From assembly GCA_016185305.1 (NCBI GenBank), contig JACPNV010000024.1:1-58896 (forward strand): DNA of 58,896 nucleotides, written 5' to 3'. The position numbers were made by a program, and so were the translations under genes. Positions 1 to 7,216 of the stretch are shown here, in pieces. The notes beneath the pieces were generated by a model, which ran no database searches, had not been told where the DNA came from, and worked only from the letters and a program-made list of their open reading frames with translations. Positions within the stretch are counted from its first letter, which is position 1; every line of letters starts with the position of its first letter. Origin of the DNA: Actinomycetota bacterium (lineage in GTDB: Bacteria; Actinomycetota; Acidimicrobiia; Acidimicrobiales; Acidimicrobilacustridaceae).

Positions 1-379
1 GCGCAGTTCGTGGACGGATCCCACCGGGGCTCGCCGGTCAGCGCTCCAGCGGGCCGGTGGCGGCCGCATCGACGTGGTCGGACGTGTTCGACGGTCGCGT
101 CGCACCGACCACCGGCCGGATCGTCTCGCTGCATGATTGGCCCACGGGCATCGATCCCGAAGCAGACCCCAATGTGGCAGGACGATGGGCCTCGCCTCGC
201 CGACCGAGACCCGTCGTGACCCGTCGCGCACCATCTTCGTCACGGTCTGAGGGATCGCCCACTGGCGCCGACGGTTCGGGTCCGGACGCGTCGATCGCCG
301 CGCACCGGGCGCCCAAGGCCCTGGCACCCGAGCAGGATCGGAGAAGCGGGCGCTGCGTCGGTGCTCCTGCGGTCGTCGC
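1..379. other. Unassigned stretch at window start
   Basis: No gene could be recognised in any frame. Short open frames occur on both strands, but their translations are arginine/proline/serine-rich and match no family I know, as expected of random high-GC sequence. The stretch lies directly upstream of a visibly decayed gene remnant, so it may also be degraded coding sequence. Confidence 0.4.
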
Positions 380-920
380 ATGAGGGTCACCGTCTCCCAA
401 ATGTCCTCCCCGCTTACGACCCGACGAGGCGCTCACCTTCTACCAGGACGCTCTCGCCGTCGAGGTCCCCGACGGCTTTTGCTGGAACACGATCGGCACC
501 CCGGGCCAGGACATCGAGATCGTCCTGTTCCAACCGCACGGCGGTCGGTCTGAGGCCGAGGGCGACGCCCTCCAGTTCGGCGGCCGCAACATCAGCGAGG
601 TGCTCGCCATGTCGGTCGCGGAGGTCGAGGAGATCCTCGAGCGGCACCCGTCGATCCGCGCGGCCGTGGTGCTCGGCTATCCCGACGAGCGCATGGGCGA
701 GCGGGTCGCGGCATTCGTCGTCACGCGCGAGCCTTTCGATCTTGCCAAGTGCCGCCACTGGTTCAACGAGCAAGGCGTGGCCAAGTTCAAGTGGCCCGAG
801 CACGTGCAGACCGTGCTCTCCATGCCCACGCTGCCGACAGGCAAGGTCGACCGCCACGAGCTCCGCACCTACCTCTCGGGCTCCATCGGCGCCGGCTCGA
901 TGGGGCCAGAGGCGAGCTAG
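380..920 (+). pseudogene. Decayed chimera: VOC-domain fragment fused in frame to acyl-CoA ligase C-terminus
   Basis: An ATG at 380 opens with MRVTVSQM, a typical VOC/glyoxalase start, but that frame is lost before 423. From 423 a second frame reads DEALTFYQDAL and then GQDIEIVLFQPHGGRSEAEG, recognisable VOC sequence. Near 575 the same frame changes without a break into the C-terminal subdomain of an AMP-forming acyl-CoA ligase: a GGRNIS-like hinge, then VAEVEEILERHPSI, GYPDERMGERVAAFVV and LPTGKVDRHELR (the catalytic-lysine region). The ligase N-terminal domain with its AMP-binding P-loop is absent. I see this as the residue of a deletion that joined two genes, after or before a frameshift in the first. 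The stop (TAG, 918-920) overlaps the stop of the convergent ACAD in the tetramer CTAG. An assembly artefact at a contig edge is the main alternative. Confidence 0.72.
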
Positions 921-2044
921 ATGACGCTCTCGCCGGCCTCGACCTTGGCCCGGAGGAGCGAGCCCAAGCGCCCGCGATGGAACGACGCATCGCCGAAGCT
1001 GCGCTGGTCGGCCTGCGCGCGCTTCAAGAAGAAGTGGACGTCGCACTCCCACGTGAACCCGATGCCGCCGTGCACCTGCAAGGCCGACGCCATCACCCGC
1101 TTCGACGCGTCGGAGCACCACGTCTTCGCGGTCGACGCCGCGACCGATCGATCGGCGTCGCCCGCCGACAGGCACCAGGCCGCGTAGTACGCGGCCGAGC
1201 GCATGCCCTCGACATCGACGAGCATGTCGGCGCAGCGGTGCTTCACCGCTTGGAACGAGCCGATCGGCCGCCCGAACTGCTCGCGCTCGTTGGCGTACGC
1301 GACCGCGAGATCGAGCGCGTGCGCGGACGCTCCCAACAGCTCGCAAGAGTGAGCGACTGCGCCGGCGTCGCGGAAGGACCGGGCCAGACCAGCGCGGCCG
1401 AGCAGCGTGGCCGGCGTTTCGTCGAACCGCAACCAGCCCAGCTCGCGGGTCAGGTCCATCGCCGGCTCTCGCTCCACCACGAGCCCGGCACCCGCCAGAT
1501 CGACGAGCAGCACGCACTCGTCTCCGACCAGCACACCGTCGCCGGATGGATCGGTGGCATCGTTGGCGAGCACGACGGCAACGTCTGCCCGCGGAGCGAA
1601 CAGCGCCGGTTCGGTCGCGCCCGAGAGCGTCCAGCGCTCGATGCCGTCGTCGCCGATCTCGGGACGGGCGGCGACCGGCGCGGCGGCAACGGTCGCGATC
1701 GCTTCGCCGTCGATCAGACGGCTGACGAGCTCGTCGTGGCCACCAGCCCGCACGAGCGCGTCGAGGGCGACGACCTGTTGCAGGAACGGCGCCGGCGCCA
1801 CGTGCGCGCCGGTCTGCTCCAGCAGGACCGCCAACTCCACCCAACCCATGCCCAAGCCGCCGCGCGGCTCGGGCACCGCCACCCCCGCCCAGCCCTGGTC
1901 GACCATCGCGGCCCACAGCTTGGGGTCGAGGCCACCACCCGCATCGACGATCGACCGCACTGCGGTGGGCGAGGCGTACTCGTCGAGAAGCTCGCGGGCC
2001 GCGGCCTGCATGGCCTGTTGGTCAGCCGACAGCTCGAACTGCAC
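917..2044 (-). CDS. Acyl-CoA dehydrogenase family protein (beta-type subunit)
   Basis: A 375-residue flavoprotein of the acyl-CoA dehydrogenase family, which oxidises acyl-CoA to 2-enoyl-CoA and passes electrons to ETF. The N-terminal helical domain starts FELSADQQAM. The C-terminal domain carries NEREQFGRPIGSFQAVKH and HGGIGFTWECDVHFFLKRA, which typify the divergent ACAD class that, in actinobacteria, often pairs with a second ACAD to form an alpha2beta2 enzyme. No obvious catalytic glutamate loop is visible near the C-terminus. It is divergent from the ACAD at 2129, with only 84 bp between the starts, so the two probably share control and may be partner subunits. Substrate cannot be told from sequence. 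Confidence 0.88.
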   Translation of the reverse strand: MQFELSADQQAMQAAARELLDEYASPTAVRSIVDAGGGLDPKLWAAMVDQGWAGVAVPEPRGGLGMGWVELAVLLEQTGAHVAPAPFLQQVVALDALVRAGGHDELVSRLIDGEAIATVAAAPVAARPEIGDDGIERWTLSGATEPALFAPRADVAVVLANDATDPSGDGVLVGDECVLLVDLAGAGLVVEREPAMDLTRELGWLRFDETPATLLGRAGLARSFRDAGAVAHSCELLGASAHALDLAVAYANEREQFGRPIGSFQAVKHRCADMLVDVEGMRSAAYYAAWCLSAGDADRSVAASTAKTWCSDASKRVMASALQVHGGIGFTWECDVHFFLKRAQADQRSFGDASFHRGRLGSLLRAKVEAGESVI

Positions 2045-2078
2045 GGGCGACGAGGCTAGTGCGGCGGCGGCAAAGACT

Positions 2079-2092
2079 TGACACGACTGTCA
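2079..2092. promoter_or_regulatory. Inverted repeat between divergent ACAD genes (candidate operator)
   Basis: TGACA-CGAC-TGTCA lies in the 84-bp gap between the two divergent ACAD starts. Its half-site resembles that of the palindrome at 42982-43000 upstream of the other ACAD operon (TGACG-CCC-CGTCA). A -10-like TATCAT (2114-2119) sits 9 bp before the rightward ATG, and a TAGCCT on the minus strand sits 12 bp before the leftward ATG. A TetR-type repressor site is the natural reading. The cognate regulator is not identified. Confidence 0.5.
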
Positions 2093-2128
2093 GAGACGAG
2101 CAGCGGCCTTGCGTATCATGGCGGCCGC

Positions 2129-3322
2129 ATGGACCTGTCGCCCACGCCCGAGCAGGAGGCGCTGCGAGCCGAGTGCCGCGACTGGCTCCGCGCCAACCTT
2201 CCGTGGGAGTACGGCCAGGGCTTCCCCCCACGCCTCTCTGACCTGGCCGAAGAGGTTGCGTTCCTGCGTTCGTGGCAGCGAACCCTTGCCGGCGGCGGCT
2301 GGGTCGGCGTGACGTGGCCGGCCGACTACGGCGGCCGGGGCGCCGGCGCCCTCGATCACTACATCGTGCAAGAGGAGCTGGCCCGGGCCCGGGCGCCCGA
2401 GCTCGCCGGCCGCATCGGCATCAACCTCGTCGGCCCCACGCTGCTCACCCACGGGACCGACGACCAAAAGACACGGTGGCTCCCGAACATCCTCGACGCC
2501 ACCGAGCTGTGGTGCCAGCTCTTCTCCGAGCCGGACGCCGGCAGCGACCTCGCGTCGCTGACGACGAGGGCGATCCGGGACGAGGCGAAGGGTGGCTGGC
2601 GCATCGAGGGCCAGAAGGTCTGGACGTCCTACGCGCAGTTCGCCGACTGGGGCTTGTTGCTGGCGCGCACCGATCCACGCGCCCCCAAGCGCAAGGGCAT
2701 CAGCGCCTTGGCGATCGACATGCACCAGGCCGGCATCGACGTGCGGCCCTTGCGCCAGATCACCGACGAGCACGACTTCAACGAGGTGTTCTTCGACGGC
2801 GCGTTCGTGCCTGACGATCAGCTCATCGGACCGCTCGACGGCGGCTGGACGGTCTCGTCGTCAACCCTCACCCACGAGCGCGGCACCAACCCCCGCCAGC
2901 TCGTCATCCACGCGCAACTGCTCGAAGAGCTGCTCCGCCTCGCGCTCGAGCAGGGGTCCTACGACGACCATCGACTGCAGCAGCAACTCGCAGAGGCCTA
3001 CGTCGAGGTCCGCCTGTTCCAGCTCCACAACTGGCGCTCGCTGTCGAAGATCGAGAGCGGCCAACCCCTTGGCCCGGAGGGAAGCGCGCTCAAGCTGTAC
3101 TGGAGCGAGATGAGCAAGCGGCTCCACGACACCGCCCTCGCCGTCGTCGGTGACGCGTCGCCGCTGTGGTGGGACGCCACCGGCAACCCGGGCAACGGCC
3201 GCTGGCAACGAAGCTGGCTCTACTACCAGGCCGCGTCGGTGTTCGCCGGCACCAACGAGATCCAGCGCACGATCGTCGGCGAGCGCGTGCTGGGGCTACC
3301 GAGAGAGTCACAGTTGCGATAG
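2129..3322 (+). CDS. Acyl-CoA dehydrogenase family protein (alpha-type subunit)
   Basis: A 397-residue ACAD. The ATG at 2129 (MDLSPTPEQEAL) was chosen over an upstream in-frame start because the family begins at the helix containing PTPEQ. The flavin/acyl-CoA core is visible: GWVGVTWPADYGGRGA, LFSEPDAGSDLASL, GQKVWTSYAQFADWG and DFNEVFFDGAFVPDDQL. The C-terminal FAD loop reads FAGTNEIQRTIVGERVLGLP. The upstream neighbour is a divergent ACAD of the complementary class, suggesting a heteromeric enzyme. The TAG stop lies inside the inverted repeat that precedes vapB, so the toxin-antitoxin pair was placed directly against this gene. Confidence 0.93.
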   Translation: MDLSPTPEQEALRAECRDWLRANLPWEYGQGFPPRLSDLAEEVAFLRSWQRTLAGGGWVGVTWPADYGGRGAGALDHYIVQEELARARAPELAGRIGINLVGPTLLTHGTDDQKTRWLPNILDATELWCQLFSEPDAGSDLASLTTRAIRDEAKGGWRIEGQKVWTSYAQFADWGLLLARTDPRAPKRKGISALAIDMHQAGIDVRPLRQITDEHDFNEVFFDGAFVPDDQLIGPLDGGWTVSSSTLTHERGTNPRQLVIHAQLLEELLRLALEQGSYDDHRLQQQLAEAYVEVRLFQLHNWRSLSKIESGQPLGPEGSALKLYWSEMSKRLHDTALAVVGDASPLWWDATGNPGNGRWQRSWLYYQAASVFAGTNEIQRTIVGERVLGLPRESQLR

Positions 3323-3331
3323 CTCCTATCG
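3317..3331. promoter_or_regulatory. Perfect inverted repeat upstream of vapBC (candidate autoregulatory operator)
   Basis: CGATAG-CTC-CTATCG is a perfect 6-bp palindrome with a 3-bp spacer, and a third CTATCG occurs at 3342-3347. It starts 39 bp before vapB and overlaps the TAG stop of the ACAD gene. VapB-type antitoxins, alone or with the toxin, bind such repeats to repress their own operon. Binding here is inferred. Confidence 0.55.
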
Positions 3332-3355
3332 ATTGTGAGCGCTATCGTCGGCGAG

Positions 3356-3553
3356 ATGCACAAGACAGCCATCCGGATCGACGACGAGCTGGCGGCCGAA
3401 GCCCGAGAGATCCTTGGGACTCGAACACTCACCGATACGGTCAATGCTGCGCTCCGAGAAGTGGTCGACCGCCAACGTCGCGAGCTCTTCGTCTCCCACC
3501 TGACCGACGCCGACGCCTTTGACTTCGATGCCATCGAGGACGCTTGGCGGTGA
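3356..3553 (+). CDS. vapB: VapB-family antitoxin
   Basis: A 65-residue protein starting MHKTAIRIDDELAAEA, with the N-terminal strand-helix-helix pattern of the VapB antitoxins found beside PIN toxins (IRIDDEL followed by TLTDTVNAALREVV). The C-terminal acidic/aromatic tail (DADAFDFDAIEDAW) is the usual toxin-wrapping segment. The ATG at 3356 is preferred to the GTG at 3335 because homologous antitoxins begin at this residue. It overlaps the toxin gene by 4 bp (GTGA), which implies translational coupling. Confidence 0.85.
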   Translation: MHKTAIRIDDELAAEAREILGTRTLTDTVNAALREVVDRQRRELFVSHLTDADAFDFDAIEDAWR

Positions 3554-3966
3554 CGAGCTACATCGTTGACACGAGTGCATTGACACGACTGGCGAAGCCA
3601 ACGGTGCGAGCGAGGCTCGAGCCTCTCGTCACCGATGGCGCGTTGCTGATGACGGCGCCAGTCGCCTTCGAGTTGCGCTTCGCAGCCCGCAACCATCGAG
3701 CGCTGACCTCGCTCGACGAGTATCTCCAAGGCTTCGATTGGTTGTCGGTGGCGCCAGCTATGTTCGACCGCGCGCTCGAGGTCCAAGGCTTGGCGTCGAA
3801 CAAGGGTCAACTCCGAGCGTTCTCACTCGTCGACCTGCTCGTCGCCGCCGCCGCCGAGACGGCGGGCCTCACTGTGCTGCACTATGACGCCGACTTCGAC
3901 CGGATCACCAAGCTCACCGGCCAACCGACCGAGTGGGTCGTCCGCCGGGGTACGGCAGATCGATGA
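3550..3966 (+). CDS. vapC: VapC-family PIN-domain ribonuclease toxin
   Basis: A 138-residue PIN-domain protein. The expected acidic metal-binding residues are visible: Asp7 (YIVDTSAL), Glu41 (AFELRF), Asp95 (SLVDLLVAAAAE) and the Asp113/115/117 cluster (HYDADFD). VapC toxins are Mg-dependent RNases that cut tRNA or rRNA and are neutralised by their VapB partner. The GTG at 3550 overlaps the vapB stop. The TTG at 3544 is an alternative that adds two residues. All catalytic residues are present, so the toxin looks intact. The TGA stop overlaps an ATG of the following crotonase frame (3963). Confidence 0.9.
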   Translation: MTSYIVDTSALTRLAKPTVRARLEPLVTDGALLMTAPVAFELRFAARNHRALTSLDEYLQGFDWLSVAPAMFDRALEVQGLASNKGQLRAFSLVDLLVAAAAETAGLTVLHYDADFDRITKLTGQPTEWVVRRGTADR

Positions 3967-3974
3967 GGGACACG

Positions 3975-4820
3975 ATGACCAACGACTTCGAGACGGTTCT
4001 CTACGACGTCGATGGCGCCGTCGCTCGCATCACGTTGAATCGACCAGAGGCCGCCAACGCGCAGTCGATGCAGCTCATCGACGAGCTCGACACCGCGTTC
4101 GACCTTGCTCTTGACGACGACAACGTTCGTGTCGTCGTCCTTGCCGCCACGGGCAAGCACTTCTCGTCCGGCCACGACCTCAAAGAGCTCGTGGGTCCCG
4201 ACGCATCGCCCGAGCTCGCCGAGCAGCGCTCGACGCCGGAAGGCAAGTTCCGTCACGAACGCCAGATGTACTTCGACCGGTGCGTGCGCATCTACGAGTT
4301 CCCCAAACCGACGATCGCCGCGGTCCAGGGCAAGTGCATCGCCGGCGGCCTCATGCTCGCCGCCATGTGCGACCTGATCGTCGCCAGCGACGACGCGGTC
4401 TTCCAGAATCCGGTGGCTCGCATGAGCGGTATGGGTGTCGAACTGCTCGTCGAGCCGTGGGAGCTCGGCATCCGCAAAGCGAAGGAGTTCCTCCTGACCG
4501 GCGACGAGATCGACGCGCACGAGGCATGGCGGCTCGGCATGGTCAACCGGGTCGTGAGCCGGCACGAGCTCCTCGGTGCAGCCGACGGGATGGCCCAGAA
4601 GATCGCCCTCGTGCCTCCGATGACCGCCGAGCGCATCAAGGACTCGGTCAACCAGACGTTCGAGCTCATGGGCAAGCGCAACGCGTGGAACTACCACTTC
4701 ATGGCCCATCACTTCACGCACAACACGTCGGCTGCGCTCGGAAGGCTCGCCGAGCGCGAGCAGATGGGTTCGATGAAGGAGGTCTTCGAGGCTCGCGACC
4801 GCGGCGACACGCCGGGCTGA
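3975..4820 (+). CDS. Enoyl-CoA hydratase/isomerase (crotonase) family protein
   Basis: A 281-residue crotonase-fold protein. It has the N-terminal RITLNRPEAANA strand-turn, the oxyanion-hole segment GKHFSSGHDL, and KCIAGGLMLAAMCDLIVAS. In canonical hydratases the GGxELA motif supplies a catalytic Glu, but here it reads GGLMLA, so that Glu is missing and hydratase activity is doubtful. An isomerase, or hydrolysis of an unusual CoA ester, is possible. The ATG at 3975 has a GAGGGA ribosome site just upstream. An ATG at 3963 overlaps the vapC stop and is the alternative. Position behind ACAD genes fits beta-oxidation. Confidence 0.88.
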   Translation: MTNDFETVLYDVDGAVARITLNRPEAANAQSMQLIDELDTAFDLALDDDNVRVVVLAATGKHFSSGHDLKELVGPDASPELAEQRSTPEGKFRHERQMYFDRCVRIYEFPKPTIAAVQGKCIAGGLMLAAMCDLIVASDDAVFQNPVARMSGMGVELLVEPWELGIRKAKEFLLTGDEIDAHEAWRLGMVNRVVSRHELLGAADGMAQKIALVPPMTAERIKDSVNQTFELMGKRNAWNYHFMAHHFTHNTSAALGRLAEREQMGSMKEVFEARDRGDTPG

Positions 4821-4860
4821 TTCAGGCCTGCGAACTGGCGGAGTCGCCGCGCTCGACCGT

Positions 4861-4866
4861 TAGTCT
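4861..4866 (+). promoter_or_regulatory. -10 box, leaderless-type promoter for the FrhB-like gene
   Basis: TAGTCT lies 6 bp before the ATG at 4873, so transcription would start at or next to the start codon. No good -35 box is visible. Confidence 0.4.
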
Positions 4867-4872
4867 TCCTGC

Positions 4873-6060
4873 ATGTCCGTCGTCGACGATGCGGCCTTCG
4901 CGCCCGCCAAGAAGGAACGCTGGACGTACCAGTGGAAAGAGCTGTACGACGAGGTCATCGACTCGAAGCTCTGCACCGGCTGTGCGGGCTGCGTCATCTC
5001 GTGCCCTCATGACGTGATCGGCTACAACCACGAGGAGGGCGAGTACCGGCCCTTCCATCTCGAAGAAGAGCTCGGCTTCGACGACTGCATCCACGGCCAG
5101 AAGGGATGCACGAGCTGCACCCGTGCCTGCCCCCGCTTCCGGGCGTGGGAGCCGGAGGCCAACGAGCACCTGTTCGCCCGCGACCGTGGCGACGACGAGA
5201 TCGCCGGCATCTACTCCGACATCATGCTCACGCGCGCCAGCGACGACATGGTCCACAAGATGGGCCAGGACGGCGGCCTGGTCTCGGCCATCCTCATCTG
5301 GGCGCTCGACGAGGGCTACATCGACGGCGCGCTCACGTCGTTCATGGAAGGGCCCGCCAGCGACTGGAAGGCCCGGCCCGGCGTCGCCACGAACCGGGAC
5401 GAAGTGCTCGAGTCTGCCGGCAGCCGCTACACGTACTCGGCCAACACCCTTGCCATCAATGAAGCACTCGAGCGAGGGCTCACCAAGTTGGCGCTGGTTG
5501 GAATGAGCTGCCAGTCGTCGGTGCCGCCGGTGATGTGGCACCGCAAGATCGGCAAGATCGGCAAGCCGATCACCTTCAACCTCGGCCTGCTCTGCTCGAA
5601 GACCTTCGACGACTCGATCTTCGCCGAGTTGTTCGAGGCCAAGTACGGCCTCGACAAGCACGAGATGGTGAAGATGAACATCAAGGGCGTCTTCCAGATC
5701 TGGATGAAGGACGGCTCGTACCACGAGATCAACCTGAAGGAGTGCCACGCCTGGACGCGTGAGGGTTGCACCTACTGCCCCGATTTCGCCGCCGAGCACG
5801 CCGACATCTCCTGCGGCGGCATCGGCAAGGACAACGACTGGACCCTCACGATCGTCCGCACCGAGCTCGGCCGGGAGATCATCCAGCGAATGATCGCCGA
5901 CGGCTCGATCGTCGCCCGGCCCGGCGACAGCGATCCGGCCGCTATCGAGCTGATGCGCAAGCTCTCGATCAAGAGCCGTGAGCGCTGGCCGGCGTGGGCG
6001 AGCGATGTCGTGCGTCTCGGCCTCCCCGAGAAGAAGAAGCCGGTCGCCGCCACCGCCTGA
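4873..6060 (+). CDS. Coenzyme F420 hydrogenase/dehydrogenase beta-subunit family oxidoreductase
   Basis: A 395-residue FrhB-like flavo-iron-sulfur protein. The N-terminus carries two [4Fe-4S] ferredoxin-type clusters: Cys34/37/40/44 (KLCTGCAGCVISCP) and Cys72/79/82/86 (CIHGQKGCTSCTRACP). Next come the FrhB N domain (GQDGGLVSAILIWAL) and the FrhB C domain, with further cysteines in LVGMSCQSS, REGCTYCPDF and SCGGIG. FrhB proteins shuttle electrons between reduced F420 and iron-sulfur carriers through FAD. No hydrogenase subunits are adjacent, so a stand-alone F420 or ferredoxin oxidoreductase is likelier than a hydrogenase. The gene is monocistronic, with hairpin repeats directly downstream. 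Confidence 0.88.
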   Translation: MSVVDDAAFAPAKKERWTYQWKELYDEVIDSKLCTGCAGCVISCPHDVIGYNHEEGEYRPFHLEEELGFDDCIHGQKGCTSCTRACPRFRAWEPEANEHLFARDRGDDEIAGIYSDIMLTRASDDMVHKMGQDGGLVSAILIWALDEGYIDGALTSFMEGPASDWKARPGVATNRDEVLESAGSRYTYSANTLAINEALERGLTKLALVGMSCQSSVPPVMWHRKIGKIGKPITFNLGLLCSKTFDDSIFAELFEAKYGLDKHEMVKMNIKGVFQIWMKDGSYHEINLKECHAWTREGCTYCPDFAAEHADISCGGIGKDNDWTLTIVRTELGREIIQRMIADGSIVARPGDSDPAAIELMRKLSIKSRERWPAWASDVVRLGLPEKKKPVAATA

Positions 6061-6097
6061 CCCCAACCCGGCTGCAAACCCCCTCCCCCACGCGCAA

Positions 6098-6290
6098 CCG
6101 GGCCGCCCAACGCGCCACAACCGGCGCGCCACACGGCCCAGTTCAGCGCTCTCCCCCCGGCTCCCCCCAGCCGGGCCGCCCAACGCGCCACAACCGGCGC
6201 GCCACACGGCCCAGTTCAGCGCTCTCCCCCTCCCTCACGCGCAGCCGGGCCGCCCAACGCGCCACAACCGGCGCGCCACACGGCCCAGTT
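6098..6290. repeat. Three tandem copies of a GC-rich hairpin repeat
   Basis: Three copies start at 6098, 6171 and 6245 (spacings 73 and 74 bp). Each core runs from GGGCCGCCCAACGCGCC through ACAACC to GGCGCGCCACACGGCCC. The arms pair as GGGCCG/CGGCCC and CGCGCC/GGCGCG across a 5x5 internal loop, giving a long two-stage hairpin. Copies 1 and 2 continue into GTTCAGCGCTCTCCCCC; copy 3 is cut off shortly before the end of mutY. The array fills the gap between two convergent genes, where REP-like elements and bidirectional terminators usually sit. Confidence 0.85.
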
Positions 6291-6310
6291 CGACTCGGGG
6301 GCCTCAGCAA

Positions 6311-7216
6311 TCAGAGCGGCAGCACCAAGACGCCGCCGCCGGCCCAGGTGGCCAGGCCGTCGGCGACGAGCGACTCCGCGGCCCGGCCGGCACGCTCGTG
6401 ATCGCCGGGCCACCCGCACGCGCCGGCCAGCTCGACCGCCGGCACAGCCCCGTCGCGGCGCAACACATCGACGAGGCGGCCTCTCCCCTGCCGGTCAGAT
6501 CCCTCGAATCTCGATTGCCCCGCGCTGACCGAGGCGCTGCCGATCGCCGGGTCGGGACCGCGCTCGCCGGCCCAGGCACACCAACGGCGGACGGGGCAAC
6601 GCTCGCACGCCGGCGACCGCTTCGTGCACACGGTGGCGCCCAGGTCGAGCATGCCCTGGTTCCAAGCCCACCCCTCACCCCGCGGCACGCACGAGTCGGC
6701 GACACGCTGCACGTCCTTCGCCGTCAACGGCCGGCCTGACAGCCGAGCCAGCACCCGGCCGACGTTCGTATCGACCACAGCGACGTCGCGCTCGAACGCG
6801 AACGCCAGCACGGCACGAGCGGTGTACGGGCCAACGCCCGGCAGTGCGAGCAGCGCGTCGAGCGCATCGGGGAGCTGCCCGCCGTGATCCGAGACCACCG
6901 CGACCGCGCACCGGTGCAGGTTCACGGCGCGGCGGTTGTAGCCGAGGCCGGCCCACAGGGTGATGACGTCTCCCGCCGGAGCGGCCGCGCACGACGCCGC
7001 CGTCGGAAACCGTTCGAGGAACGCCGCGTACCGCGGCAGCACCCGAGCCACCTGCGTCTGCTGGAGCATCAGCTCCGACGCCAGCACGGCCCACGGGTCG
7101 CGGGTTCGCCGCCACGGTAGATCGCGACGCTCGGCCTGGGCCCACCGTGAGAGCGCGCGCTTGATCGACCCGGTCGCCGGCAGATCGAGCTCGATCAGAT
7201 CGTCCGGCACCACCAC
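6311..7216 (-). CDS. mutY: A/G-specific adenine DNA glycosylase
   Basis: A 301-residue MutY that excises adenine mispaired with 8-oxoguanine. The catalytic Glu48 sits in SELMLQQTQV. The helix-hairpin-helix is LPGVGPYTARAVLAF, followed by the catalytic Asp149 in VVDTNVGRV. The [4Fe-4S] cluster cysteines are Cys197, 204, 207 and 213 (CTKRSPACERCPVRRWC). The C-terminal NUDIX-like 8-oxoG recognition domain is short or missing, as in other actinobacterial MutY proteins. The GTG start lies 22 bp inside the upstream methyltransferase gene, so the two are probably co-translated. The end abuts the hairpin repeats. Confidence 0.93.
   Translation of the reverse strand: MVVPDDLIELDLPATGSIKRALSRWAQAERRDLPWRRTRDPWAVLASELMLQQTQVARVLPRYAAFLERFPTAASCAAAPAGDVITLWAGLGYNRRAVNLHRCAVAVVSDHGGQLPDALDALLALPGVGPYTARAVLAFAFERDVAVVDTNVGRVLARLSGRPLTAKDVQRVADSCVPRGEGWAWNQGMLDLGATVCTKRSPACERCPVRRWCAWAGERGPDPAIGSASVSAGQSRFEGSDRQGRGRLVDVLRRDGAVPAVELAGACGWPGDHERAGRAAESLVADGLATWAGGGVLVLPL

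Noticed and set aside
2078-2083. A TTGACA hexamer as a -35 box for the ACAD at 2129
   Set aside because: The only -10-like TATCAT lies 30 bp away, far from the 16-18 bp needed. I treat the TGACA part as half of an inverted repeat instead.
6098-6290. The hairpin repeats as a CRISPR array
   Set aside because: Only three copies, and the sequences between them are not distinct spacers. The repeats contain hairpins and a common tail, and no cas genes are near.
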